Shown here one piece after another: positions 33,902 through 42,349 of a stretch of 64,000 nt of DNA. Within the stretch, counting starts at the first letter, position 1; every line of letters starts with the position of its first letter. The stretch is taken from assembly GCF_008086045.1 (NCBI RefSeq), contig NZ_VSEY01000034.1:1-64000 (forward strand), given 5' to 3'. Made by a program: the position numbers and the translations under genes. The stretch is from Nonomuraea sp. PA05. GTDB lineage: Bacteria > Actinomycetota > Actinomycetes > Streptosporangiales > Streptosporangiaceae. The notes under the pieces were generated by a model that saw only the letters and a list, made by a program, of their open reading frames with translations, was not told where the DNA came from and made no database searches.

Positions 33902-35311
33902 ATGCGCACCCCCCGCAGCCTGTTACTGACCCTGGCGGTGGCCCTGGCCACCGTCGCGAGCCTGGCCACGCCCGCGTCGGCCTTCCCCGCCGCCACCCGG
34001 GCCAACCTGATCAGCTTCCTGAACGGGATCTCCGGCCAGTACACCCTGTCGGGCCAGCACAACCGCGAGCCCAACAGCGACCCCACCAAGTACACCCGCG
34101 TCGCCCAGGGCATCACCGGCCAGACCCCCGGCCTGTGGGGCGGCGACTTCCTGTTCGCCTCCTCCGACGTCTCCAGCCGCCAGACGATGGTCAACGAGGC
34201 CATCCGCCAGTGGCAGGGCGGCTCCGTGGTGGCGCTGACCTGGCACATGTGCCCGCCCACCACCGGCTCCACCTGCGGCTGGGACTCGGGTGGCGTGCTC
34301 AGCCACCTGTCGGACAGCCAGTGGAGCCAGCTCGTCACCAACGGCACGAGCCTCAACAACGCCTACAAGAGCCGGCTCGCCGAGGCCCTGCCCTACCTGC
34401 GCCAGCTCCAGAACGCCGGGGTGCCCGTGCTGTGGCGGCCCATCCACGAGATGAACGACGGCTGGTCCTGGTGGGGCGGCCGGCCCGGCGCGAACGGCAG
34501 CCGCAAGCTGTACCAGATCACTTACGACTACTACACCTCCCAGGGCCTGACGAACCTCGTGTGGGTCTGGAACGTCAAGGACGTCAACATGGGCTCCATC
34601 GGCGAGTACTGGCCGGGCTCGTCGTACGCCGACGTGGCCTCGCTCGACGTGTGGGTCAAGCTGGAGCCCTCCTCCTCCGACTACCAGGCGATGCTCAACG
34701 TCGCCGGCGGCAAGCCGATCTCCCTGGCCGAGGTGGGCCGCGCCCCCAGCCCGGCGCTGCTCAACGCCCAGCCGCGCTGGACCTGGTTCATGGTGTGGGC
34801 CGAGTGGCTGACCAACCCGTCGTACAACACCAACGCGAGCGTGCAGGCGAGCTACTTCGGGCCGCGCGTCCACAACCGCGGCGAGTTCACCATCACGGGC
34901 GGTGGCGGCGGCACGACGGGCACCGGGAAGATCAGGGGAATCGGCGGCAAGTGCGTGGACGTCGCCGCCGCCAACCCGGCCAACGGCACCAAGGTGCAGC
35001 TCTACACCTGTGACGCGGGCGGCAGCGCGCAGGCGTGGACGGTCGGCTCCGACGGCACCATCCGCGCCCTGGGCAAGTGCCTCGACGTGACCGGCGGCGT
35101 CAACGCCGACGGGACCAAGGTGCAGATCTGGGACTGCACGAGCGGCAACGCCAACCAGCGGTGGACCTACGACTCCGCCACCCAACGCCTGACCAGCGCC
35201 GCCACCGGCAAGTGTCTGGACGCGACCGGGCAGAGCCCGGCCGACGGCACCGCGCTGCAGATCTGGAGCTGCACCACCAACGCCAACCAGAAGTGGACCT
35301 TGCCTGCATGA
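33902..35311 (+). CDS. Secreted GH26 beta-mannanase with C-terminal ricin-type CBM13
   Basis: 469 residues. Signal peptide about 1-27. GH26 barrel about 28-330: ISGQYTLSGQHN, TPGLWGGDFLF, WRPIHEMNDGWSWWGG with acid/base E183, and PISLAEVGR with nucleophile E277. After a Gly/Thr linker, a beta-trefoil (about 341-469) has three CxDV/CLD and QxW repeats (GKCVDVA, GKCLDVTGG, NQRWTYD, NQKWTLP). It cuts internal beta-1,4-mannosidic bonds while the trefoil binds sugar. The gene starts 14 bp after the GH5 stop and its stop overlaps the next gene (ATGA), making a three-mannanase operon. Confidence 0.95.
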   Translation: MRTPRSLLLTLAVALATVASLATPASAFPAATRANLISFLNGISGQYTLSGQHNREPNSDPTKYTRVAQGITGQTPGLWGGDFLFASSDVSSRQTMVNEAIRQWQGGSVVALTWHMCPPTTGSTCGWDSGGVLSHLSDSQWSQLVTNGTSLNNAYKSRLAEALPYLRQLQNAGVPVLWRPIHEMNDGWSWWGGRPGANGSRKLYQITYDYYTSQGLTNLVWVWNVKDVNMGSIGEYWPGSSYADVASLDVWVKLEPSSSDYQAMLNVAGGKPISLAEVGRAPSPALLNAQPRWTWFMVWAEWLTNPSYNTNASVQASYFGPRVHNRGEFTITGGGGGTTGTGKIRGIGGKCVDVAAANPANGTKVQLYTCDAGGSAQAWTVGSDGTIRALGKCLDVTGGVNADGTKVQIWDCTSGNANQRWTYDSATQRLTSAATGKCLDATGQSPADGTALQIWSCTTNANQKWTLPA

Positions 35312-37587
35312 GCAGAGTGCTCACCGTCCTGCTGACCCTCATCGCGCTCTGCGCGGCCGCCCCGGCCGCGCAGGCCGCGGACTCCTACCGGGAGAAGCTG
35401 GACGACTTCTCGGCCTACGCCGACAGCGCCCGCCTGTCGGCCGCGTACGCACCCAACCCCAACGGCGGGAGTAACACCGCCACGCTCGTGCCCTCGCCGT
35501 TCGGCGCCGGGCTCGGCAATGCCATGGAGTTCGCCTACACGCTGACCGGCGGCTACTCGGGCCGCTCCCGGCCGGTGAACGGCTACTGGCCGGGCCTGCG
35601 GGCCGTCGAGCTGTGGGTCGCCAACGCCACGCCCGGCCAGGACGTGCTGCTGCAGCTCTCCGACGGGGCCTCCTACGAGGCGCACCTGAACGCGGTGCCC
35701 GGCTTCGACCCGGCCTCGGCGCAGCCGCAGCACCTGACGATCCCGATCGGCTCGTTCACCCCCAAGACGGGCACGGGGACGATCAACACGGCGGGGATCA
35801 CGTCGTTCGCCCTCTACGTCAACCAGGTCGGCGACGTCCAGGAGGGACGCGTCACGCTGGACGAGATCGAGCTCGTCCTCGACGAGAAGCCGTACGTGCC
35901 GGAGGTCTCCTTCCCCGGCGGCACGCTGACGGCCGACCGGGTCGGCAACCTCCTCACCGTACTGAACGACGCCGCCGTGCTGCCCGCCGGCGCGCGGATC
36001 GTGCAGGCCCGCTACACCTCGGACAACGCGGCCGTGCTGCCCTCCTCCGGCGACCGGTTCGCCCCCAAGGGCGACTTCGCCGGCAACGGCAGCACGGTCG
36101 TCCGGCTCCAGCAGCTCAAGCTGCACCAGAACGGCGTCACCTTCACCGTGGACCAGAACGTGAGCCTGCGGGTGCGGGTGCGCGACCTGCCGCCGCGCGT
36201 GGACGTGGCCGCCTACCTGAAGGGCCTGACCGGCAGGGGCATGCTCTCGGCCATGCACCACGACCAGTCGTACGCCGACCCGCTCAACGCCGACGTGCTG
36301 CACCAGCGGGTGGCCAACCAGTTCGGCGTGTACCCGGCCCTGTACAGCGCCGACTTCCTGACCGGCGGCACCGTCCCGTACCGGCAGAACATGATCGGCG
36401 AGGTGCGGCGGCAGTGGGCCGGCGGCGACCTGGTGCAGATCATGTTCCACGTCTCGCCCCCGCAGTACACCGTCGCGCAGGAGCGCGAGGGCGGCTGGGG
36501 CGGCGACCAGGCGCACGAGACGCTGCCCAGCCCGAACCGGATCTTCAGCTACCTCTACAACGACCAGTGGAAGGAGCTGATGACCGACGGCACGCCGCTC
36601 AACCGCAACTGGAAGCTGCGCATGGACGAGTACGCCCGCTACCTCCAGCAGCTTGAGGACGCCGGCGTGACCGTGCTGCTGCGGCCCTTCCACGAGATGA
36701 ACCAGCACGTGTTCTGGTGGGGCGGCCGGCCCGGCCTGACCGGCAGCGCGGGGCTGTACCGGATGTTCCACGACTACATGGAGGTCGAGAAGGGGCTGTC
36801 CAACATCATCTGGGTGTGGAACATCCAGGACCTGCCGGACGACTACGGCTGGGCCGACGGTGACCCGAAGTTCGACCGCTACGAGGGGCTCGAAGGCGGC
36901 CTGGCCGAGTACGACGCCGACGACTGGTCGTCCTTCAGCCCCGGCAAGGACTACTACGACGTGCTGTCGGTGGACTTCTACGACCCAGAAGGCTACGCCG
37001 CCCGCCACTACGAGCAGGCGAAGTCGATCGCGAAGCGCGACGGCAAGCCGATGATCATCGGTGAGACGTTCGTCTTCCCGTCGCAGGCCGAGCAGGCGGC
37101 CCAGCCGAACTGGACGCTCGCCATGCCGTGGGGCGTGCGCACCTGGAACTACAACACCCCGGAGGCGATGGCCGAGTTCTACCACCACAGCGTCGGCGCC
37201 GCCGACGTGCCGCGCCTGGCCACCCGGCGCAACGCCATCGACGCGCAGCCGCGCGTCTCCGTGGAGGCCACGTCGGACGGCCGCGAGCCAGGCACCGACG
37301 CGGTCCTCACGTTCGTCCGGCCCGCGCACTCCGCGGGCAAGGCGCTGACCGTGCGCTACGTCGTGCACGACGACCGTGACACGCGGGCCGGGCGGGACTA
37401 CGCGCCGCTCGACGGGCGCGTCACGTTCGCGGCCGGGCAGACCACGGCCACCGAGACGGTCCGGGTGCTCGACCGGCGCGGAATGTCGCCCGCCGAGCGG
37501 ACGGTCACGGTCACCCTGCTGCCCGGCAGGGGTTACCGCGTGAGCGCTCCCGCCGCGGCGACCGTCCGGATCCTGCCGGAAGGCTGA
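35308..37587 (+). CDS. Secreted multidomain GH26 beta-mannanase with Calx-beta tail
   Basis: 759 residues. Signal peptide about 1-23. The N-terminal module (about 28-195, LDDFSAYADSARLSAAY) is homologous to the C-terminal module of the GH5 enzyme. A strand-rich linker domain follows (about 200-295). The GH26 barrel (about 300-640) has LLRPFHEMNQHVFWWGG with acid/base E463 and PMIIGETFVF with nucleophile E586. The last ~100 residues form a Calx-beta-type domain (GRDYAPLDGRVTFAAGQ). Its ATG overlaps the previous stop. It ends at a perfect 18-bp hairpin, which closes the mannanase operon. Confidence 0.93.
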   Translation: MSRVLTVLLTLIALCAAAPAAQAADSYREKLDDFSAYADSARLSAAYAPNPNGGSNTATLVPSPFGAGLGNAMEFAYTLTGGYSGRSRPVNGYWPGLRAVELWVANATPGQDVLLQLSDGASYEAHLNAVPGFDPASAQPQHLTIPIGSFTPKTGTGTINTAGITSFALYVNQVGDVQEGRVTLDEIELVLDEKPYVPEVSFPGGTLTADRVGNLLTVLNDAAVLPAGARIVQARYTSDNAAVLPSSGDRFAPKGDFAGNGSTVVRLQQLKLHQNGVTFTVDQNVSLRVRVRDLPPRVDVAAYLKGLTGRGMLSAMHHDQSYADPLNADVLHQRVANQFGVYPALYSADFLTGGTVPYRQNMIGEVRRQWAGGDLVQIMFHVSPPQYTVAQEREGGWGGDQAHETLPSPNRIFSYLYNDQWKELMTDGTPLNRNWKLRMDEYARYLQQLEDAGVTVLLRPFHEMNQHVFWWGGRPGLTGSAGLYRMFHDYMEVEKGLSNIIWVWNIQDLPDDYGWADGDPKFDRYEGLEGGLAEYDADDWSSFSPGKDYYDVLSVDFYDPEGYAARHYEQAKSIAKRDGKPMIIGETFVFPSQAEQAAQPNWTLAMPWGVRTWNYNTPEAMAEFYHHSVGAADVPRLATRRNAIDAQPRVSVEATSDGREPGTDAVLTFVRPAHSAGKALTVRYVVHDDRDTRAGRDYAPLDGRVTFAAGQTTATETVRVLDRRGMSPAERTVTVTLLPGRGYRVSAPAAATVRILPEG

Positions 37588-37591
37588 CGGG

Positions 37592-37631
37592 GATCGCGGC
37601 GGTCTCCCCGGGTGGGGAGACCGCCGCGATC
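37592..37631. terminator. Very strong bidirectional hairpin terminator
   Basis: GATCGCGGCGGTCTCCCC (37592-37609) pairs without mismatch with GGGGAGACCGCCGCGATC (37614-37631) over a GGGT loop. It begins 5 bp after the GH26 stop, and its right arm overlaps the stop codon of the convergent MFS gene, so it should terminate both. Confidence 0.9.
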
Positions 37632-38826
37632 ACCGGCCCTCGGATCGGCCCAGCCGCAGGGGCCGCACGACCGTCCACAGGATGAGAACGCCGAACGCCT
37701 GGGCCACCGCCATGACCACGGCCAGCGGAGCCAGGCCCGCGAGCCCCAGCAGTCCCGGCACCGGGCTGGCGACGGCGCCCAGCCCTTGCCGGGTCGCGTT
37801 CAGCATCCCGGCGGCGGAACCGGCCGCGGCGCCGTGCCGGGACAGCGCGAGAGTCTGCACGCACGGGGTGTTGAGCCCCAGGAAGAAGGTGAAGAACCAG
37901 AGCGGGACGAGGAAGAGCAGCAGCCCCGGGTCGTCCCGCAACGCATTCACCACCATCGCCACGGTGCTGAGCAGCAACCCCGCGGTGGCGACGGCCACGA
38001 TGACGGGCAGCGGCAGCCGATGCGCCAGCCTGCCGCCGAGCTGGGTGCCGAGCAGCATGAGCAGCGCGTGTGAGGCGAAGACGAGGCCGTACTGGGTGGT
38101 GGTCAGGCCGTAGACCGACTGGAAGACGAACGACGAGGACGACAGGTAGGCGTACATGCCGCCCCACGCGAAGCCCGTCACGAGGATGAGGCCGACGAAG
38201 GGACGGTCGGTCGCCGGCGCGCCGAACCCGCGCAGGCGCTCCATGACGCGGCCGCGGTGCCGCGCCTCGCGGGGCAGCGTCTCCCCGACGAGGACGGCGG
38301 CGACGACGCCGAGGACGAGGCCGTAGCCGGCCAGGCAGACGAACACGCCCCGCCAGTCCACAAGGAGCAGCAGTTGTGATCCGAGCAGCGGCCCGGCGGC
38401 GATGGCCATCCCGGAGACGAGGGCCATGGAGGCGAGCATGCGGACCATGCGCACCCCCGCGTACAGGTCGCGCACCACGGCGAGGGCCACGACGCCGATG
38501 GACGCGGACGCGAAGCCCTGCACGCACCTGGACAGCGTCAGCACCTCGATCGACGGGGCGAAGGCGCACGCCAGGGAGGCGCCCACGTGCAGGAGGGTGA
38601 CGACGATGAGGGGCAGGCGGCGGCCCGCGGAGTCGCTCCACGCGCCGACGAGGAGCTGGCCGGTGACCATGCCCGCCATGGCGCCGGTGAAGGTGAGCTG
38701 CACGGCCGACGGTGAGGCGTCGAACTCGGCGGCGATCTGCGGGAAGGCCGGCAGGTAGACGTCGATGGTGAGGGTGCTCAGCGTCTGCAGGAACCCGAGA
38801 ACGACAATGGGGAACCGGGGCGTCAC
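37630..38826 (-). CDS. MFS efflux transporter, Bcr/CflA type
   Basis: 398 residues, 12 membrane segments. FLQTLSTLTIDVYLPAFPQIA at the N-terminus and MVTGQLLVGAWSDSAGRRLPL (motif A) are characteristic of the Bcr/CflA drug-resistance branch. The GTG at 38826 gives the family-like start but has no strong ribosome site. It is divergent from the ThuA-like gene only 38 bp away and its last codon overlaps the terminator stem. The exported compound is unknown. Confidence 0.9.
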   Translation of the reverse strand: MTPRFPIVVLGFLQTLSTLTIDVYLPAFPQIAAEFDASPSAVQLTFTGAMAGMVTGQLLVGAWSDSAGRRLPLIVVTLLHVGASLACAFAPSIEVLTLSRCVQGFASASIGVVALAVVRDLYAGVRMVRMLASMALVSGMAIAAGPLLGSQLLLLVDWRGVFVCLAGYGLVLGVVAAVLVGETLPREARHRGRVMERLRGFGAPATDRPFVGLILVTGFAWGGMYAYLSSSSFVFQSVYGLTTTQYGLVFASHALLMLLGTQLGGRLAHRLPLPVIVAVATAGLLLSTVAMVVNALRDDPGLLLFLVPLWFFTFFLGLNTPCVQTLALSRHGAAAGSAAGMLNATRQGLGAVASPVPGLLGLAGLAPLAVVMAVAQAFGVLILWTVVRPLRLGRSEGR

Positions 38827-38864
38827 GCGAGTTTGTTCTTTTCAACGACGATAAGGAGACGTTC

Positions 38865-39515
38865 ATGATTCGCATCTTGTCCGGCGCGGGCAGGTACGCC
38901 GACCCGTACCACGAGTTCGCCGTCACCTCGGCGCGCGTCGCCGGCCTCATCGCCGGGACCGGCCGGAAGGCGGAGGTCGTCGAGGACGTCGAGGGCGGCC
39001 TGGCCGATCTGACGGGCGTCGAGTTGCTGGTCGTCAACGTGGGCGACCCCCAGCCGCACGGGTCGGAGTCGGCGGAGCTGCCCGCCGCCCGGGCGGGGTT
39101 TGCCGCGTACATGGCGGGCGGCGGGTCGCTGCTGGCGTTGCATGTCTCGGCGACGTCCTTTCCGACGGTTCCCGAGTGGGAGGAGATCCTGGGCGGGCGG
39201 TGGGTCAAGGGGCAGTCGATGCATCCGCCCTACGATCACGCCCGCGTCCTGGTGAACACGGGCGCGCATGAGATCGTCGAGACGATCGGGGACTTCTCGG
39301 TCTGGGACGAGCGCTACAGCCACCTGCGTGTCTCCGCCGCGATCAGGCCGCTGGCCTACCACCGGCACGACGGCGTCGAACACCCGTTGCTGTGGGCGCG
39401 CGAGCACCACGCGGGGCGGGTCGTCTACGACGCGCTGGGGCACGACGAGCGTTCCTACGACTCCCCCGAGCACCGGGCCATCCTGATCGGGGCGGTCGAC
39501 TGGCTGACGCGCTGA
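38865..39515 (+). CDS. ThuA-like (glutamine-amidotransferase-fold) protein
   Basis: 216 residues, ATG behind AAGGAGA. The Rossmann-like pattern is MIRILSGAGRYADPYHEFAVTS, LLVVNVGDPQPHG, AAYMAGGGSLLALHVSATSF and RVVYDALGHDERSY. This is the ThuA/trehalose-utilisation fold, which lacks the glutaminase Cys. Members occur in sugar-catabolism clusters, possibly as oxidised-sugar hydrolases or lyases; the reaction is not established. It converges with the aldo/keto reductase gene, 2 bp apart. Confidence 0.88.
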   Translation: MIRILSGAGRYADPYHEFAVTSARVAGLIAGTGRKAEVVEDVEGGLADLTGVELLVVNVGDPQPHGSESAELPAARAGFAAYMAGGGSLLALHVSATSFPTVPEWEEILGGRWVKGQSMHPPYDHARVLVNTGAHEIVETIGDFSVWDERYSHLRVSAAIRPLAYHRHDGVEHPLLWAREHHAGRVVYDALGHDERSYDSPEHRAILIGAVDWLTR

Positions 39516-39517
39516 CC

Positions 39518-40471
39518 TCACCGCTCGTGCGGCGGGTCCTGCCAGGTCCGCTCGTCGAGCGGGACGGCGGCGATCTCCGCCCAGAGCCCGTCCTCGATCT
39601 CGACGGACGCGAGCTCGCGGGTGCGGTCGTGGTCCTCGGCGGTGAGCATGCCGACGACCGTGGAGGTGACGCGCGGATCGCGCAGCGACCACTGCAGCGC
39701 CGCCGCTGCCAGGGGCACGCCGGCCTCCTGGCACAGCCGGCCGATCCGGCCGGCCGCCGCCAGGAGCGCCGGCCCGCCCTCGCCGTAGGCGTAGCGGGTG
39801 CGCTCGATCGGCCAGCGGGTGAGCATGCCGCCCCCGTACGGCGCCGCGTTGTAGAGCCCGGCGCCGGCCTCGGCCGCGGCGTCCAGCAGCCGGTCGGCGG
39901 AGCGGTCCACGAGCGTCCAGCGGTTGTGCGTCATCACGGCCTCGAAGTGGCCGGTCGCCAGATAGCGGCGCAGCAGCCCGGCGGGGCCGCCGGAGATGCC
40001 GAGATGCCCGATCAGCCCCTCCTCCCGCGCGTCGAGCAGGGCGGGCAGCGCGCCGCCCGGGCCGGTGATGGTCTCCCAGGAGGCGTTCTCCGGGTCGTGC
40101 AGGAAGCACATAGGCAGCCTGGGCAGACCGAGCCGCGTCAGGCTCTCCCGCAGTGAGGCGCGCATGCGCTCGCCGGAGAAGTCGCCCGTGACCGGGTCGC
40201 GGTCCGCCTTGGTCTGGATGAGGAAGCCGGGCGGCGCCCCGTCGCGACGCCGCAGCTCGGCGCCGATCCGCAGCTCGCTCTGACCGGCGCCGTAGTTGTT
40301 GGAGGTGTCGAGCACCCTGCTGAACCCGCAGGTGAAGAACCGTTCCGCCAGCGCCTCGGACTCCTCGGGGGCCGGCCCGGAGCCGTCGTGGCGCCGCTGC
40401 CAGCCCGCCGCGCCGAGCGTCACCGGCGTCACCGTCAGCCCGGTGGCGCCGAGCGGCCGCGTCGTGTCCAT
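39518..40471 (-). CDS. Aldo/keto reductase
   Basis: 317 residues, NAD(P)H-dependent TIM barrel. RPLGATGLTVTPVTLGAAGW at the N-terminus, RVLDTSNNYGAGQSE (catalytic D and Y), FLIQTKADRD (Lys) and LPMCFLHDPE (His) make the AKR tetrad, and VTSTVVGMLTAED is the cofactor region. The start at 40471 follows AAGGGGA with good spacing; an ATG at 40501 would overlap the permease stop (ATGA) but has AAGGA touching the start. It ends the esterase-LplABC-like operon and may reduce or oxidise the imported sugar or a derivative. Confidence 0.9.
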   Translation of the reverse strand: MDTTRPLGATGLTVTPVTLGAAGWQRRHDGSGPAPEESEALAERFFTCGFSRVLDTSNNYGAGQSELRIGAELRRRDGAPPGFLIQTKADRDPVTGDFSGERMRASLRESLTRLGLPRLPMCFLHDPENASWETITGPGGALPALLDAREEGLIGHLGISGGPAGLLRRYLATGHFEAVMTHNRWTLVDRSADRLLDAAAEAGAGLYNAAPYGGGMLTRWPIERTRYAYGEGGPALLAAAGRIGRLCQEAGVPLAAAALQWSLRDPRVTSTVVGMLTAEDHDRTRELASVEIEDGLWAEIAAVPLDERTWQDPPHER

Positions 40472-40497
40472 CGGGTGTCGTCCCCTTCGTGTCGAGG

Positions 40498-41376
40498 TCA
40501 TTCCTTGATCGCCCCGGTCAGCATGCCCTTGGCGAAATGGCGCTGCAGGAACGGGTAGACCACCAGGATCGGCAGGGTGGCCAGCACCACGACCGCCATC
40601 TGCACCGACTGGGCGGGCGGCACGGCCATGTCGTTGCCGCCCTGGAGGTTGGCGATCTGCGAGCCCTGGATGACGTACTGGTTCAGCACCACCTGGATGG
40701 GCCACTTGGCGGTGTCGTTGATGTAGATGAGCGCGTGGAAGAAGCTGTTCCAGTAGCCCACGGCATAGAACAGCCCCACCACCGCCAGGACCGGCTTGGA
40801 CAGCGGCAGCACCACCCGCAGGAAGATCCACAGGTTGCTCGCGCCGTCCATCCGCGCCGCCTCGTGCAGGCTGGCCGGGATGTTCATGAAGAAGTTGCGC
40901 ACCACCACGAGGTTGAAGGCCGAGATCAGCACCGGCAGGATCAGCGACCACAGCGAGTCGATCAGGCCGAGCGACTTGACCAGCAGGAAGTTCGGGATGA
41001 TGCCCGCGCCGAAGAACATCGTGGCCAGCACGAGGACGAGCACGGCGCGCGCGCCGGGCACGTCGCGGATCCTGGTCAGGCCGTAGGCGAGCGTGCTGGT
41101 CAGCGCCAGCGACAGCGTGGTGCCGACCGCGGTGACGAACAGGCTGACCAGCAGGGCGCGGGTGACGACTCCGCCGCCCAGGATCGAGGTGTAGGCGTCC
41201 AGGGAGAACGCCGTCGGCCAGAAGCCGCTGGTGGCCGACTCCTTCGAGGCGAAGCTCATCGCGATCATGTAGCAGAACGGGTAGAGCATGACGAGCACGA
41301 TCGCGGTGATCACCACGGCCTTGCCCGCTCGCACCAGCGGGGAGGGCCGTTCCAGCCAGGGCGGGCGCGTTTCCAT
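40498..41376 (-). CDS. ABC transporter permease, LplC-like (CUT1)
   Basis: 292 residues, six membrane segments. IAMSFASKESATSGFWPTAFSLDAYTSIL and the EAA loop IPASLHEAARMDGASNLWIF place it with LplC/YtcP-type permeases. The ATG overlaps the preceding permease stop by one base (TGATG). It pairs with the LplB-like permease and the lipoprotein upstream; the ATPase must come from elsewhere. It ends GMLTGAIKE, the common tail of this group. Confidence 0.92.
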   Translation of the reverse strand: METRPPWLERPSPLVRAGKAVVITAIVLVMLYPFCYMIAMSFASKESATSGFWPTAFSLDAYTSILGGGVVTRALLVSLFVTAVGTTLSLALTSTLAYGLTRIRDVPGARAVLVLVLATMFFGAGIIPNFLLVKSLGLIDSLWSLILPVLISAFNLVVVRNFFMNIPASLHEAARMDGASNLWIFLRVVLPLSKPVLAVVGLFYAVGYWNSFFHALIYINDTAKWPIQVVLNQYVIQGSQIANLQGGNDMAVPPAQSVQMAVVVLATLPILVVYPFLQRHFAKGMLTGAIKE

Positions 41377-42347
41377 CAGAAGATCCCTCCGGTGCCGAGC
41401 CGTTTGGCCACGCGGTTGGCCAGCAGCACCAGCACGGTGCCGATCACGCCCTTGACCAGGCCGGCCGCGGCCGACAGGCCCCAGTCGCCGCCGGCGATGC
41501 CGCGGAAGTAGACGAAGGTGTCGATCACCTGGGCGGCCTCCGCGCCGACGATGGGCTGCTGCAGCAGAAGCTGCTCGAACCCGACGGTCAGCACGTTGCC
41601 CACGGTGAGGACCAGCAGGAGCGAGGTGACCGGGACGATGCCCGGCAGGGTGACGTGCCAGGCCCGGCGTCCGGCCCCGGCGCCGTCCACCGCCGCCGCC
41701 TCGTACAGCTCCTGCGGGATGGCCGAGATGGCGGCGAAGAAGATGATCGTGCCCCAGCCCATGTCCTTCCAGATGACCTGCGACGTCACCAGAATCTTGA
41801 ACGTGTCCGGGTCGGCCATGACGTTCACGCCGCCGGCGCCCAGATCGGCGAAGAGCTGGGCGACCGGGCCCGCGCCGCCGAGGATCTGCTGCCAGATCGA
41901 GATGACGATGACCCAGGAGATGAAGTGGGGCAGGTAGACGATCGACTGGACGATCCGCTTGACGCGCGGCGAGAGCAGGCTGTTGAGCAGCAGGGCCAGC
42001 GCGATCGGCGCGGGGAAGGCGAAGATGATCTGCAGCAGCGCGATCTGGACCGTGTTGGCGATGGCGCCCAGCAGCTCGCTGTCGGCGAGCATGCGGGTGA
42101 AGTTGTCCAGGCCGACCCAGGGTGAGTCGAGGATGCCGCGGAAGGGCGAGTAGTCCTTGAACGCGATCACGTTGCCGAGCAGCGGGACGTAGGCGAACAC
42201 CAGGAAGAAGACCAGGCCGGGGAGGATGAACAGGTACATCGACCACTCGCGCCTGACCTTCCCCCACAACGTCCGCTCACGGGTGGCCGGCGGGGCGGAC
42301 GGTGGGTGCCGCTTCAGCGACGCACGTTCAGTGCCGGTCGCCGTCAT
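41376..42347 (-). CDS. ABC transporter permease, LplB-like (CUT1)
   Basis: 323 residues with a proline-rich cytosolic head (about 1-33) and six membrane segments. YLFILPGLVFFLVFAYVPLLG, then VIAFKDYSPFRGI are classic LplB features; the EAA loop is IPQELYEAAAVDGAGAGRRA. The ATG at 42347 begins 2 bp after the stop of the binding-protein gene, so the two are coupled. It forms the import channel with the LplC-like partner. Confidence 0.92.
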   Translation of the reverse strand: MTATGTERASLKRHPPSAPPATRERTLWGKVRREWSMYLFILPGLVFFLVFAYVPLLGNVIAFKDYSPFRGILDSPWVGLDNFTRMLADSELLGAIANTVQIALLQIIFAFPAPIALALLLNSLLSPRVKRIVQSIVYLPHFISWVIVISIWQQILGGAGPVAQLFADLGAGGVNVMADPDTFKILVTSQVIWKDMGWGTIIFFAAISAIPQELYEAAAVDGAGAGRRAWHVTLPGIVPVTSLLLVLTVGNVLTVGFEQLLLQQPIVGAEAAQVIDTFVYFRGIAGGDWGLSAAAGLVKGVIGTVLVLLANRVAKRLGTGGIF

Positions 42348-42349
42348 GG

